64,000 nt of DNA from Whitmania pigra (GCA_021613335.1 JAJTWR010000245.1:1207501-1271500); one strand, 5' to 3'; shown: positions 46,825 through 60,797, counted from the stretch's first letter. The notes: generated by a model not told the origin, from the sequence alone. Translations and numbers: made by a program.

Positions 46825-47489
46825 CGATTTAAACATGGATACGTGAATCTGTGACTGGTCTAGATGGAGGTACATGAGAGTGGTTATTTGCAGCAATGCA
46901 TAAGACATCTTGCAGTCATTCGTCTGATACTATATTCGTCGACCTACCATTCATGTCGTTAGCTTATGTCGTTTAGTGACAGCATCAAATTTACACGGCT
47001 CCATTGGCTTTGCTTTTTTTTTTTTTACGTTGAGATAACGATTGCAATTGGCATATGTCATCAATTGATCTCCAGCATGATAAGTGATGTTTGCAAAAGA
47101 AGGCATACTGAAATGATATTTAAACTCGTACTTACCTAAGTCGCAAACTACAATAAGAGTTTGATTTAAACATAAGTTTGCTTCCCAAGATCGACCTAAC
47201 AGTGTTATTTATGACAATCGCACTTTTTTAAGCACAATGCAGTAAGTTCGTTCTTTGTACACTTTAATGTCAGAAACGAAACATTGAAAAAAAAGTTGAA
47301 AGTAAATTAAAAAATTATGAAATTGTACAAAATTAACAAAAAATTGCGAGTTAATGGCTGCGTTAATTATTGTAACTGCATTACAAATTAACGCATTAAA
47401 CCCCTGTTAACGCATATTCTTAGGCAGTCCTATTAAATATTAACAATTAGCGACACATCCGCTTTAAATGAAGTATAGAAATTCCAAAG

Positions 47490-47790
47490 TTTTTGAAAAT
47501 GTATCACTTCCTTGTCTTGAAACTATTTCATATGTTAAACTTGAACCTCTGCTACAAAATAGTTCACGGTCTTGTTCAATGCACAATTCCGGAATTCCCT
47601 TCGTTTCTTTCTTCCAGAACTCGTGATCATCTTCTTCGTCTAAGGCAAGAAAATGTTCCAAAAAACACAGGCAACACTTCTTCATCAACGGAGTCGTCAA
47701 ACCTTGGAACTCTCTACCCCTCAACATTGTCTCGCTTCATATCCTTATACATAGCTTTAATATGTGCTTTTGACACATTATTCTCGGGTA
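47490..47790 (+). mobile_element. LINE 3'-terminal ORF fragment
   Basis: Reads LNLCYKIVHGLVQ, TRDHLLRLRQENVPKN and STLSRFISL in shifting frames, typical of the last part of a LINE reverse-transcriptase ORF. Short and dead. Confidence 0.55.
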
Positions 47791-48456
47791 ATTAATTATA
47801 AGCTGACATTTAGTCCACTTAAATCACACTAAACAAGATTAAGTTTCACAAAATGATTCTAGTTGTCTGAGAAATTACCTTCATTCGACGAAATAATTCA
47901 ATTAATTTAAATTAGTTATAATTTAAATACATGTTTTAACTTCAGCGTAATAAATATTAGTAATAGTTTTAAGATGAGTCATCTTTTCTAAAACTTTCAT
48001 TGAGACCATTTTTAACAATGAGCGGTATTTCGCTTAACTTTTTAGTAACTTCCTTTTCCAATAATAAATCAAGTATATATTTGCAAACATAAAATTTTAA
48101 AATGTTGAAATTTAAAGGATAATGTTATTTTTATGGAATGCGTTCCTAATTGTAAGATAAGACTTTCTGATTAATTAAGGACCAATGCCTAATAAATTTA
48201 ATTGCTCAATGCGAAATATTTATTTAATTATTATTACAAATAAAAACAAGAAGTAGGAGCCATCTTTGAATTTACTGAAAAGATTTAAATTTAATGAAGT
48301 CATTTATTGCATTTGACAATTTCAAGAAATTAAATTATAAATCATGCAGGCAGATTTCCAAGAATTGATCAGTAACGAAGAAAATTACGCAAAAATAAGT
48401 AACCTTTACTTCACAGATAATGTTATTTAGTGACACTGATTCGGGTCAACAAAAAC

Positions 48457-48464
48457 TATTTAAG
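48457..48464 (+). promoter_or_regulatory. TATA-like box TATTTAAG of gene F
   Basis: Part of the conserved CAACAAAAACTATTTAAGAC stretch, 59 bases before the ATG. Confidence 0.6.
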
Positions 48465-48515
48465 ACCTAATCTCGGCAGTTCTTATTCGAGATTACAGAT
48501 CAAGCAGTTCTGGTA

Positions 48516-49595
48516 ATGGTTTGGACAATGCAGAGTGACGAGAAAAGCACTGGAGTCATTAGCGACGTAGTCCAGGTTGTTATTGCTAATATTTGTAATT
48601 TGTGAAGATTAATATCCGATTATGCATTTTAATATTTTATTTTCAGCCAAGGATGTCAAAGACAAAAAAGTACGTGATCATCGGAGTTACCAGTGTGACT
48701 GTTGCTGTCTTGGTTCTCATTGGACTGCTTGTTGGCATTTATCTGTTCACGGACACCTTCAACAAGATTGTGACCGTACGCATTTATGTTTATGTAATAC
48801 TTTTAACAAAGTTCAATTTATTCATTTAAAATTCTTAAAGCAATCCATGAAGACAAATCAAAACAGCAACCAAGATGTCACTGCTGATCTGACAGCGAAC
48901 GTCGTTCAATACGATGTTGAGAGCAATGGTGTCAAAACTGTTTATGTGGATGATTACAATTCGGTATTGATTCGGATTTAGTTGATATGTGAATTCTGTG
49001 AAAGTAAAAAGATTATAATGAATTTTATAATGTGTTGTTCTAGTTCTTGAGGGTAGTAAAGCTGACCAAAGACAAAGATGTCTTTTGCTATGCAAGCTTC
49101 ATGAATGGAACTGAAAAAGTGGACCTGACCAATATCGGAAAAACAACTCAAAGGGTTCGTAATAATGATGAGATCAATATTATTATGCGATAATTAAGTT
49201 TTTATTTACTAATAATTATATTTTATTATTATTTTTAATGATGAATTTAATTTTATTACGATAGGTGGAAAGCAACGACACAATTAGCTACGTAAGAGTA
49301 GGTGCTCCAATTCCTGACATCAGTTTCATGAACAAGAAAGCTCGAAACTTGTGCCAAGGAACTTCTACTTATTGGATTCAAAAGAACTGCGAACAATCCA
49401 AGGGTTAATACAAAAATTTAATTCTCAAATGTATTGCTGTTTACTTATCTTTGTTTTTCAACAGAAATTCAAAAACAGAAAAGATACATCTGCTACCGCT
49501 ACATCTGCCCTTATGTGTGTTCTTATATTTACTCAAACGGATATTACTATTACTACTGCCGTTACGTGTGCTATTATTATTATTATTATTGCTGA
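48516..49595 (+). CDS. BRICHOS-domain precursor of a Tyr/Cys-rich peptide, gene F
   Basis: Exons 48516-48575, 48647-48775, 48841-48963, 49044-49154, 49265-49403 and 49465-49595; 230 aa. Membrane segment, linker with YVDDYN, BRICHOS core (VFCYASFMN, NLCQGTSTYW), then KQKR. The released peptide is 36 residues, 18 of them Tyr, with spacing C-x4-C-x3-C-x12-C-x3-C-x6-C and two Arg as the only charges. The last six Tyr are an uninterrupted (TAT)6. The frame stays open past some donors, so single-frame reading hides the gene; exon borders were fixed by matching the phase pattern 0,0,0,0,1 of genes D and E. Confidence 0.85.
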
Positions 49596-50136
49596 CTCAG
49601 AACAGAATTATTCATCAAATCTATGCTTTGCTAATATCTAATGTAGTGGAGTCTTAACTTTTAGTTAGTTCACATAATCAAATTCATTAAATCGAGAGTG
49701 ATTTTAATAAATGAATCTTTATCTTAAGTCTTATCGTTCACAGTTATTTTACTTTCATTAGTTGCCATGTCATGGTTTTAAATAAAATGTTTGTAATCAT
49801 CACAATTTAAAAATCACAAGCGGTGGTTGTAAAAGAGGCACGGTTTTAAAACGCGTCTTTGACCTCCGAGATGAATTAAAAACATTTTTTAGTCAATGAA
49901 AAAAAAACAAAGTTTGAAGAATTTTTTAGTGATAAAACTAAACTTCAAAAAATTGCATACTTGGTTATGGTTTTAAATGAAATGTTTGTAATCATTACAA
50001 TTTAAAAATCACAATGTTGGAAATTAAAATCAAATTGTCTCTTGGGATTGGATTGGTTTGAAATATTTGTTGAAAAAGTAAATAGTTCTTGTATCGTTTA
50101 CTTTAAAAGAAATTTATGCACATGCATGAATATATC

Positions 50137-50640
50137 CTAAACAAGCTTGTCAAGTTTGTTCTTCTCAACCGCATGCTCAATAGTTCGGACTACCTGAAGC
50201 AATTGCACTGGTTGCCGATTTAAAATCAAATCACCTTCAAAATTTTCTTCATGACATGTCATACTCCAGGGACATCCGACCCACCATATCTTCATCATCA
50301 TATCTATTGACGCCACACACACCTAGTCTTCGTTTATCTTATTCCATGCATCTTCATCAACCAGTCAATAGGTCGTCGCTCGCCAACAGAGGCTTGACAA
50401 AATCATCTGCTACTGTTTGAAATGGACTTTCATTCCTTGTAATTGACCAACCATATCTGGAGATCTTCAAGCACCACCTGAATATTCACTTCTGCATTTC
50501 TTCACTGGAAAGCAAGAGCTCTGATGCTATGCATATTACAAATGTATTATTATTATTATTACAAATATTATTATTATTTTCATTATTATGTTATTACTAT
50601 TATTATTGTTATTATAACCGAATGGCTTGATAATAATGGT
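50137..50640 (+). mobile_element. LINE 3' end in tandem unit 1
   Basis: NRMLNSSDYLKQLHWLPI followed by broken frames, AGCTCTGATGCTATGCATAT and (ATT)n. This is the usual LINE ORF end and tail in decayed form. The same piece recurs at about 55501-55980 in unit 2. Confidence 0.6.
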
Positions 50641-50777
50641 TTCTTCAATAAAATCAAATAAATTTAATTTTTGTTGTAATTATTAAACCCAGATGATCCA
50701 CCGTATATGGAGTACTAAAATTTATCATAATATAATGATAATAATCTTTTTAAATAACTTCACGTTACTATTAGTTA

Positions 50778-51156
50778 CTATTGATATATGCAGAGTCTGT
50801 CTGAAATCGTCATTCTACTATCAAGGCTCGCGCTAAGTGAAATAAAGCGAGCTAAACAACCGAATGTTGGTTTCATCCAAAACAATATTTTTAAATCTAT
50901 GTTGCCAGTATTTATTCGAATAGAATAAAAATAAAGCATCTTGACTCTGCCACCTAGCAATGGTCTCCGGAAACACAATTTTTTTAAAATCTGCTCGCAT
51001 AATTGCAATCTGGCCTCTTGCCTCTTTTATGTCTGGTGGTCCCTTTAAAATTATTACAAGCTTGTCAAATCGGTTGGATAAAGTTTTTAAATAAAAATTA
51101 AGGCTGGATGGTTTTAGAGCTAATTTAGTAAATATGATTTTCTTATCATCTAACAT
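50778..51156 (-). other. Repeat with a 107-codon open frame of unknown origin
   Basis: The minus-strand frame 51156-50833 starts MLDDKKIIFTKLALKPSSLN and is open here. The unit 2 copy (56142-56521) is broken by single-base changes, and a more diverged copy lies at about 62290-62690. Nucleotide similarity to the hAT fragment at 30.7 kb around GGAGACCATTGCTAGGTGGC suggests transposon origin. Not a convincing gene. Confidence 0.35.
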
Positions 51157-51164
51157 CCTTTATT

Positions 51165-51192
51165 ATTATTATATATAATAATTATTATTATA

Positions 51193-51265
<73 letters not shown>

Positions 51266-51290
51266 TATTATTATTATTATTATTATTATA

Positions 51291-51340
<50 letters not shown>

Positions 51341-51341
51341 C
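51165..51341. repeat. (ATT)n microsatellite, unit 1
   Basis: Trinucleotide repeat with a few ATAATT interruptions. The corresponding tract in unit 2 is 56525-56712. Confidence 0.95.
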
Positions 51342-51573
51342 ATTTATTTACAATCACGGCCTTCCGCCGGAAAACAATGACTCCAGATCCCAACAAGGGA
51401 TCATAGGCAGTCATAACAATATACATGGTAAATCAGAATTCAAACAAAAGTTAACTCAAGCTCAACAATTCTAGAGTCGTGGTCCAATATAAACGAACAT
51501 AAGACAAATATAAGCAAAGCAACTGTACAAGCAATCATATACAAGAAGGTTATTCAACAAAACTAGATTAGTC

Positions 51574-52400
51574 TTATTCAAGGACTTTTCTTAAGATGTG
51601 TGCTGTCCCGCACAAAGCAATTTTTTGAGTTTCAATAGGCGATGGGTTACCAGGGATGCAATTCAGATAATCTTTAAATTTCTTTGACATTGTTCCAAGT
51701 GCACCTATAACCACGGGTATCACCTGAGCCCTCACCCCCCACATTCTCTGAATTTCTATCTGTAAGTCCTTGTATTTAGTCAATTTTTCCACTTCCTTTT
51801 GGGCCACATTGGAGTCGTCTGGCACAGCAACATCAATTATCAAGCATGTTCTTTTATGTTTGTCATGATAGATGAGATCCGGCCTGTTTGCAGGTATTGT
51901 CCTATCTGTAATTACTGAGTGATCCCACATTATTCACTCCTTGGTCTAAATTTGTGACTTTACTTGGTGTGTGTTCGTACCATTTGTTGGTCAATGGATT
52001 TCCACATTCTTTGCTGATCTTCCAGTGAATGTACCTGGCAACTCTGTTGTGTCTATCTAAGTATTCCTTGGCAGCCAACGTGCTTCCTTTTGGGCCACAT
52101 TGGAGTCGTCTGGCACAGCAACATCAATTATCAAGCATGTTCTTTTATGTTTGTACCATTTGTTGGTCAATGGATTTCCACATTCTTTGCTGATCTTCCA
52201 GTGAATGTACCTGGCAACTCTGTTGTGTCTATCTAAGTATTCCTTGGCAGCCAACGTGCTGCATCCAGATATTACATGGCTGATACTTTCAACATGTCGG
52301 TGGCACATTCTACATGAACTGTCAGTGTCTTGGTGCAGGATCATCTTCTTGTAATATTTTGTCTGCAAGGCCTGATCTTGAGTTGCAATTATTAATCTTT
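51574..52400 (-). mobile_element. Non-LTR retrotransposon C-terminus with restriction-like endonuclease
   Basis: On the minus strand a zinc knuckle (CRMCHRHVESISHVISGC, C-x2-C-x8-H-x4-C) is followed by KEYLDRHNRVARYIHWKI and then NRPDLIYHDKHKRTCLIIDV with KYKDLQIEIQRMW and VIPVVIGALGTM. This is the zinc finger and RPD...D...K nuclease region found at the end of R2/NeSL-type elements. It is rearranged: roughly 180 bp (51973-52152 versus 52153-52260 region) is partly duplicated in tandem, so the zinc finger and nuclease parts are no longer in one frame. Confidence 0.75.
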
Positions 52401-52489
52401 CTGTCTCACCTTTTAGATCACACTTTGTAAGCCATTGGACACTTGATTCTCTATCTACAGTTGCATTACCAAAATTTTGGATGAATTGT

Positions 52490-52501
52490 CTGTTATTATT
52501 A

Positions 52502-52543
<42 letters not shown>

Positions 52544-52620
52544 TGTTGTTGTCGTCGTCGTCGTTGTTGTTGTCGTCATCGTCGGCGTTGTTGTTGTTGT
52601 CGTCGTCGTCGTCGTCGTCG

Positions 52621-52651
<31 letters not shown>

Positions 52652-52660
52652 CATTACTTT
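52490..52660. repeat. Composite (ATT)n(GTT/GTC)n microsatellite
   Basis: A tract of ATT units grades into mixed TTG and TCG units. Frames are low complexity and not genes. Confidence 0.9.
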
Positions 52661-53409
52661 TAAATAGATGTCTACAGATGGTATTCTATCAAATATTAAC
52701 TGTAAACGACACATCCGCATTAAATGTTTAGAAATTCCAAAATTTAAAAAAATGCATCACTTCCTTGTCTTGAAACCATTTATTATAGTTTATTACATAT
52801 GTTTATTAATATTTTTATTGTTTTCATAATTATTCATTTTCAATTAAGAACCAAAATCGAAATTGTTTAGGTTTATATTTTAGTAATTTATTTATTGTTG
52901 CCCAAATTGATATTATTTCTCTGAGGAATTATTTTCATTTCATAAAATAATTTAATTAACTTAGTTTAATTATAATTTAATTTTATATAATTTAAGCACA
53001 TGCCTTAACATCCGTATAATAAAAATTTCCTAGGGGCTAAGAGTAGCTATCTTTTGCAAGACTTTCAATTCTTGTCCAAGGTGTCGACAAGGAGTCGTTT
53101 CATTTTAAGTATGACTAACTTCTTTTTCAAACAATAAGACAAGTAATTTCATTTAAATAGAAAATCATTTATAATAATAATTTTAAAATTTAAAAAAAAA
53201 AAGATAATGTTATATTTGTGAAATGCGATCCATGCTTATTTTCAAACCAAATTTATTAATCTAGAAATTCATCCCTTATATAATTCTAAAGGAATAATTT
53301 TTACACACTTGTTGTTTCCAAAAAAACTGAATGCTTTAAATATTATAGATGATGAATACAACACTTATTAAATATTAAATAGTTATTACTGATAATAATG
53401 ATTTAAAAT

Positions 53410-53830
53410 GAGAAGTAAGCGCTTTGCTTTGAATTTACTGGAAATTTACTGAAATTTCAATGCCATGAATCTGTACAGACAACTTTCTGAGAAATGTAAC
53501 TGAGAAGTAGTAACAAAAAAAATCATGCAAAAATAAATAACTTTTACTGTGCACATTAAACACCTTTAGTGATACAGATGAGGATCAACAAAAACTATTT
53601 AAGTATAAAAACGAGAAGTAAGCGCAAGCTTGGAATTTACTACAAAGATTTAAATTTCAGGAAGTCAAGTGATGCATCAGAAAATTTCACTGCCATAAAT
53701 CTTTTCTAGACAAATTTCTCAGAAGTGAATAGTAACGAAAGAAAATACGCAAAAATAAATAACCTTGACTGCCCAAATAATGTTCCTTTAGTGACACTGA
53801 TTCGGGTCAACAAAAACTATTTAAGACCTA
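53410..53830 (+). promoter_or_regulatory. Doubled promoter segment upstream of gene G
   Basis: Two tandem versions of a segment of about 220 bp, each starting near AGAAGTAAGCGC and ending CAACAAAAACTATTTAAG (box at about 53599 and at 53818-53825). Only the second is at the normal distance from the ATG. Gene H has the same doubling (boxes near 58963 and at 59188-59195); gene F has one copy only. Confidence 0.6.
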
Positions 53831-53879
53831 ATCTCAGCAGTCCTTATTCGACATTACAGATCAAGCAGTTCTTCTGGTA

Positions 53880-54959
53880 ATGGTTTGGACAATGCAGAGT
53901 GACGAGAAAAGCACTGGAGTCATGAGCGACGTAGTCCAGGTTGTTATTGCTAATATTTGTAATTTATAAAGATTAATATCCGCTTATGCATTGTAATATT
54001 TTATTTTCAGCCAAAGATGTCAAAGACAAAAAAGTACGTGATCATCGGAGTTACCAGTGTGACCGTTGTTGTCTTGGTTCTCATTGGACTGCTTGTTGGC
54101 ATTTATTTGTTCACGGACACCTTCAACAAGATTGTGACCGTACGCATTTATGTTTATGTAATACTTTTAACAAAGTTCAATTTATTCATTTAAAATTCTT
54201 AAAGCAATCCATGAAGACAAATCAAAACAGCAACCAAGATGTCACTGCTGATCTGACAGCGAACGTCGTTCAATACGATGTTGAGAGCAATGGTGTCAAA
54301 ACTGTTTATGTGGATGATTACAATTCGGTATTGATTCGGATTTAGTTGATATGTGAATTCTGTGAAAGTAAAAAGATTATAATGAATTTTATAATGTGTT
54401 GTTCTAGTTCTTGAGGGTAGTAAAGCTGACCAAAGACAAAGATGTCTTTTGCTATGCAAGCTTCATGAATGGAACTGAAAAAGTGGACCTGACCAATATC
54501 GGAAAAACAACTCAAAGGGTTCGTAATAATGATGAGATCAATATTATTATGCGATAATTAAGTTTTTATTTACTAATAATTATATTTTATTATTATTTTT
54601 AATGATGAATTTAATTTTATTACGATAGGTGGAAAGCAACGACACAATTAGCTACGTAAGAGTAGGTGCTCCAATTCCTGACATCAGTTTCATGAACAAG
54701 AAAGCTCGAAACTTGTGCCAAGGAACTTCTACTTATTGGATTCAAAAGAACTGCGAACAATCCAAGGGTTAATACAAAAATTTAATTCTCAAATGTATTG
54801 CTGTTTACTTATCTTTGTTTTTCAACAGAAATTCAAAAACAGAAAAGATACATCTGCTACCGCTACATCTGCCCTTATGTGTGTTCTTATATTTACTCAA
54901 ACGGATATTACTATTACTACTGCCGTTATGTGTGCTATTATTATTATTATTATTGCTGA
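53880..54959 (+). CDS. BRICHOS-domain precursor of a Tyr/Cys-rich peptide, gene G
   Basis: Exons 53880-53939, 54011-54139, 54205-54327, 54408-54518, 54629-54767 and 54829-54959; 230 aa. Nearly identical to gene F: three residue changes noted (I to M in exon 1, R to K at the start of exon 2, A to V in the membrane segment), and the terminal 36-residue, 18-Tyr peptide is identical, with one silent change (TAC to TAT). The match of introns and flanks means very recent duplication or gene conversion. All six exons intact. Confidence 0.85.
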
Positions 54960-55500
54960 CTCAGAACAGAATTATTCATCAAATCTATGCTTTGCTAATA
55001 TCTAATGTAGTGGAGTCTTAACTTTTAGTTTGTTCACATAATCAAATTCATTAAATCGAGAGTGATTTTAATAAATGAATCTTTATCTTAAGTCTTATCG
55101 TTCACAGTTATTTTACTTTCATTAGTTGCCATGTCATGGTTTTAAATAAAATGTTTGTAATCATCACAATTTAAAAATCACAAGCGGTGGTTGTAAAAGA
55201 GGCACGGTTTTAAAACGCGTCTTAGACCTCCGAGATGAATTAAAAACATTTTTTAGTCAATGAAAAAAAAACAAAGTTTGAAGAATTTTTTAGTGATAAA
55301 ACTAAACTTCAAAAAATTGCATACTTGGTTATGGTTTTAACTGAAATGTTTGTAATCATTACAATTTAAAAATCACAATGTTGGAAATTAAAATCAAATT
55401 GTTCCTTGGGATTGGATTGGTTTGAAATATTTGTTGAAAAGGTAAATAGTTCTTGTTTCGTTTACTTTAAAAGAAATTCATGCACATGCATGAATATATC

Positions 55501-55990
55501 CTAAACAAGCTTGTCAAGTTTGTTCTTCTCAACTGCATGCTCAATAGTTCGGACTACCTGAAGCAATTGCACTGGTTGCCGATTTAAAGTCAAATCACCT
55601 TCAAAATTTTTTTCATGACATGTCATACTCCAGGGACATCCGACCCACCATATCTTCATCATCATATCTATTGACGCCACACACACCTAGTCTTCGTTTA
55701 TCTTATTCCATGCATCTTCATCAACCAGTCAATAAGTCGTCTCTCGCCAACAGAGGCTTGACAAAATCATCTGCTACTGTTTGAAATGGACTTTCATTCC
55801 TTGTAATTGACCAACCATATCTGGAGATCTTCAAGCACCACCTGAATATTCACTTCTGCATTTCTTCACTGGAAAGCAAGAGCTCTGATGCTATGCATAT
55901 TACAAATGTATTATTATTATTATTACAAATATTATTATTATTTTCATTATTATGTTATTACTATTATTATTGTTGTTATAACCGAATGGC
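55501..55990 (+). mobile_element. LINE 3' end in tandem unit 2
   Basis: Same decayed LINE tail as at 50137-50640, with few base changes. Confidence 0.6.
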
Positions 55991-56141
55991 TTGATAATAA
56001 TGGTTTCTTCAATAAAATCAAATAAATTTAATTTTTGTTGTAATTATTAAACCCAGATGATCCACCGTATATGGAGTACTAAAATTTATCATAATATAAT
56101 GATAATAATCTTTTTAAATAACTTCACGTTACTATTAGTTA

Positions 56142-56521
56142 CTATTGATATATGCAGAGTCTGTCTGAAATCGTCATTCTACTATCAAGGCTCGCGCTAA
56201 GTGAAATAAAGCGAGCTAAACAACCGAATGTTGGTTTCATCCAAAACAATATTTTTAAATCTATGTTGCCAGTATTTATTCGAATAGAATAAAAATAAAG
56301 CATCTTGACTCTGCCACCTAGCAATGGTCTCCGGAAACACAATTTTTTTTAAATCTGCTCGCATAATTGCAAATCTGGCCTCTTGCCTCTTTTATGTCTG
56401 GTGGTCCCTTTAAAATTATTACAAGCTTGTCAAATCGGTTGGATAAAGTTTTTAAATAAAAATTAAGGCTGGATGGTTTTAGAGCTAATTTAGTAAATAT
56501 GATTTTCTTATCATCTAACAT
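56142..56521 (-). other. Broken copy of the 107-codon repeat frame
   Basis: Matches 50778-51156 but with an extra T near 56349 and an extra A near 56371 that break the frame, which argues against coding function. Confidence 0.4.
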
Positions 56522-56524
56522 CCT

Positions 56525-56712
<188 letters not shown>

Positions 56713-56937
56713 ATTTATTTACAATCACGGCCTTCCGCCGGAAAACAATGACTCCAGATCCCAACAAGGGATCATAGGCAGTCATAACAATATACATGGT
56801 AAATCAGAATTCAAACAAAAGTTAACTCAAGCTCAACAATTCTAGAGTCGTGGTCCAATATAAACGAACATAAGACAAATATAAGCAAAGCAACTGTACA
56901 AGCAATCATATACAAGAAGGTTATTCAACAAAACTAG

Positions 56938-57414
56938 ATTAGTCTTATTCAAGGACTTTTCTTAAGATGTGTGCTGTCCCGCACAAAGCAATTTTTTGAG
57001 TTTCAATAGGCGATGGGTTACCAGGGATGCAATTCAGATAATCTTTAAATTTCTTTGACATTGTTCCAAGTGCACCTATAACCACGGGTATCACCTGAGC
57101 CCTCACCCCCCACATTCTCTGAATTTCTATCTGTAAGTCCTTGTATTTAGTCAATTTTTCCACTTCCTTTTGGGCCACATTGGAGTCGTCTGGCACAGCA
57201 ACATCAATTATCAAGCATGTTCTTTTATGTTTGTCATGATAGATGAGATCCGGCCTGTTTGCAGGTATTGTCCTATCTGTAATTACTGAGTGATCCCACA
57301 TTATTCACTCCTTGGTCTAAATTTGTGACTTTACTTGGTGTGTGTTCGTACCATTTGTTGGTCAATGGATTTCCACATTCTTTGCTGATCTTCCAGTGAA
57401 TGTACCTGGCAACT

Positions 57415-57420
<6 letters not shown>
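56938..57420 (-). mobile_element. Restriction-like endonuclease retrotransposon fragment, unit 2
   Basis: Same nuclease region as at 51574 (NRPDLIYHDKHKRTCLIIDV, IEIQRMW). It stops abruptly at a TTG-rich tract near 57415, so the zinc-finger part present in unit 1 is absent. Confidence 0.75.
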
Positions 57421-57915
<495 letters not shown>

Positions 57916-59249
57916 ATAGATGTCTACAGATGGTATTCTATCAAATATTAACTATAAACGACACATCCGCATTAAATGTTTAGAAATTCCAAAATTTAAA
58001 AAATGCATCACTTCCTTGTCTTGAATCTATTTATTATAGTTTATTACATATGTTTATTAATATTTTTATTGTTTTCATTCTAATTCATTTTCACTTAAGA
58101 ACCAAATTCGAAAATGTTTAGGTTAATATTTTACTAATTTCTTTATTGTTGCTTAAATTGATATTATTTCTCTGAATAATTTAATTAACTTAGATTAATT
58201 ATAATTTAATTTTATATAATTTAAGCACATTCCTTAACACCCGTATAATAAAAATTACTTAGGGGCTAAGAATGGCTATTATTTATAAGACTTTCAATTC
58301 TTAACAATAAGGAGTCGTTTCGTTTTAAGTATGGCTAATTTCCTTTTCAAACAATATGACAAGTAAATTTATTAAAATAAAAAATCATTTATAATAATAA
58401 TTTTAAAATTAAAAAAATATAATGTTATTTTTGTGAAATGCGATCCATGATTATTTTCAAATCAAATTTATTAACCTGGGTACCCAGAAAATTCATCCCT
58501 TATATAATTTGAAAGTTAATTTTGTATATATTTGATTTTTTTTAAAACTGAATGCACATAGCACATGCACTTCCATTGTTATTCTATTATTATTCTATTA
58601 ATTTTAATATTACATTACTTCTAATATTATTCTATTATTGTCATTACTTTTAATATAAGTTAATAAAAATATTGTAGACGATGAATTTTCCACGATAAAT
58701 ACAAGACTAATTAAATACAAAATAGTTATTACTGATATTAATGATTTAAAACGAGAAATAAGCGCTTTTCTTTGAATATACTGGAAAGATTTAAATTTAA
58801 GGAAGTCGTTTATTGCGTCTCAAATTTCAATGCCATAAATCTGTACAGACAACTTTCTCAGAAGTGTAACTGAGAAGTAGTAACAAAAGAAATCATGCAA
58901 AAATAAATAATTTTTACTGAACATATTAAACACCTTTAGTGATACTGATGAGGATCAACAAAAACTATTTAAGTATAAAAACGAGAAGTAAGCGCAAGCT
59001 TGGAATTTACTACAAAGATTTAAATTTCAGGAAGTCAACTGATGCATCAGAAAATTTCACTGCCATAAATCTTTTCTAGACAAATTTCTCAGAAGTGAAT
59101 AGTAACGAAAGAAAATACGCAAAAATAAATAACCTTGACTGCCCAAATAATGTTCCTTTAGTGACACTGATTCGGGTCAACAAAAACTATTTAAGACCTA
59201 ATCTCAGCAGTCCTTATTCGACATTACAGATCAAGCAGTTCTTCTGGTA

Positions 59250-60317
59250 ATGGTTTGGACAATGCAGAGTGACGAGAAAAGCACTGGAGTCATGAGCGAC
59301 GTAGTCCAGGTTGTTATTGCTAATATTTGTAATTTATAAAGATTAATATCCGCTTATGCATTGTAATATTTTATTTTCAGCCAAAGATGTCAAAGACAAA
59401 AAAGTACGTGATCATCGGAGTTACCAGTGTGACTGTTGCTGTCTTGGTTCTCATTGGAGTGCTTGTTGGCATTTATCTGTTCACGGACACCTTCAACAAG
59501 ATTGTGACCGTACGCATTTATGTTTATGTAATACTTTTAACAAAGTTCAATTTATTCATTTAAAATTCTTAAAGCAATCCATGAAGACAAATCAAAACAG
59601 CAACCAAGATGTCACTGCTGATCTGACAGCGAACATCGTTCAATACGATGTTGAGAGCAATGGCGTCAAAACTGTTTATGTGGATGATTACAATTCGGTA
59701 TTGATTCGGATTTAGTTGACATGTGGATTTTTAGAAAGTACAAAGATTATAATGAATTTTATAATGTGTTGTTCTAGTTCTTGAGGGTAGTAAAGCTGAC
59801 CAAAGACAAAGATGTTTTTTGCTATGCAAGCTTCATGAATGGAACTGAAAAAGTGGACCTGACCAATATCGGAAAAACAACTCAAAGGGTTCGTAATAAT
59901 GATGAGATCAATATTATTATGCGAAATTCAAGTTTTTATTTACTAATAATTATATTTTATTATTATTTTTATTGATGAATTTAATTTTATTACGATAGGT
60001 GGAAAGCAACGACACAATTAGCTATGTAAGAGTTGGTGCTCCAATTCCTGATATCAGTTTCATGAACAAGAAAGCTCGCAACTTGTGCCAAGGAACTTCT
60101 ACTTATTGGATTCAAAAGAGCTGCGAACAATCCAAGGGTTAATACAAAAATCTAATTCTCAAATGTATTGCTGTTTACTTATCTTTGTTTTTCAACAGAA
60201 ATTCAAAAACAGAAAAGATACATCTGCTACTATTGCGTTTATGTGTGCTCTTATGTATACTCAGGCGGATATTACTATTACGTCTGCCGTTATGTGTGCT
60301 ATTATTATTATTGTTGA
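59250..60317 (+). CDS. BRICHOS-domain precursor of a Tyr/Cys-rich peptide, gene H
   Basis: Exons 59250-59309, 59381-59509, 59575-59697, 59778-59888, 59999-60137 and 60199-60317; 226 aa. The first five exons and the introns are nearly the same as in F and G, with about five residue changes from F in 193. The released peptide after KQKR is 32 residues with spacing C-x2-C-x3-C-x12-C-x3-C-x4-C. Against F it has about five substitutions and two separate two-codon deletions, one of them in the (TAT)n run (four Tyr here, six in F). Intact. Confidence 0.85.
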
Positions 60318-60797
60318 CTCAGAACAAAATTATTCCTCAAGTCTATGCTTTGCTAATATCTAATATAGTGGATTCTTAACTTTTAATTTGTGCACGTAAT
60401 CAAATTTATTAAATCGAGAGTGATTTTAATAAATGAATCTTTATCCTAAGTCTTATCGTTACCAGTTATTTTATTTTTATTAATTGCCATGTTATGGTTT
60501 TTAATAAAATGTTTGTAATCATTACAATTTAAAAATCACAATATTGGAATTTAAAATCAAATTGTTCCTTGGGATTGGATTGGTTTGAAATATTTGATGA
60601 AAAAGAAAATAGTTCTTGTTTCGTTTACTTCAACAAAAATGCGTGCACATGCAATCCCATTGATTTAAGTCCAACTACCTATAAATTTTAAACCTTTTCA
60701 CTATTACCTGAAAATATTAAGGCAACCTTACTTTTTTATATGGTCATCTAAAACAATGACGAGCTAAAAAAAAATTAATTGATAAATCTATTTTGTT
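60318..60797. other. 3' flank of gene H
   Basis: Matches the 3' flanks of F and G to about 60650, then unrelated sequence up to a hAT element. No gene. Confidence 0.5.

Noticed and set aside
46630..46908. A 92-residue minus-strand frame rich in TARRQNSPDK repeats
   Set aside because: It is the translation of the 15-base repeat array in the end of the hAT-like element.
48622..48981. Single frames of 119 codons at 48622, 53986 and 59356
   Set aside because: They read the membrane exon in the wrong frame and through an intron; the spliced model fits all paralogs.
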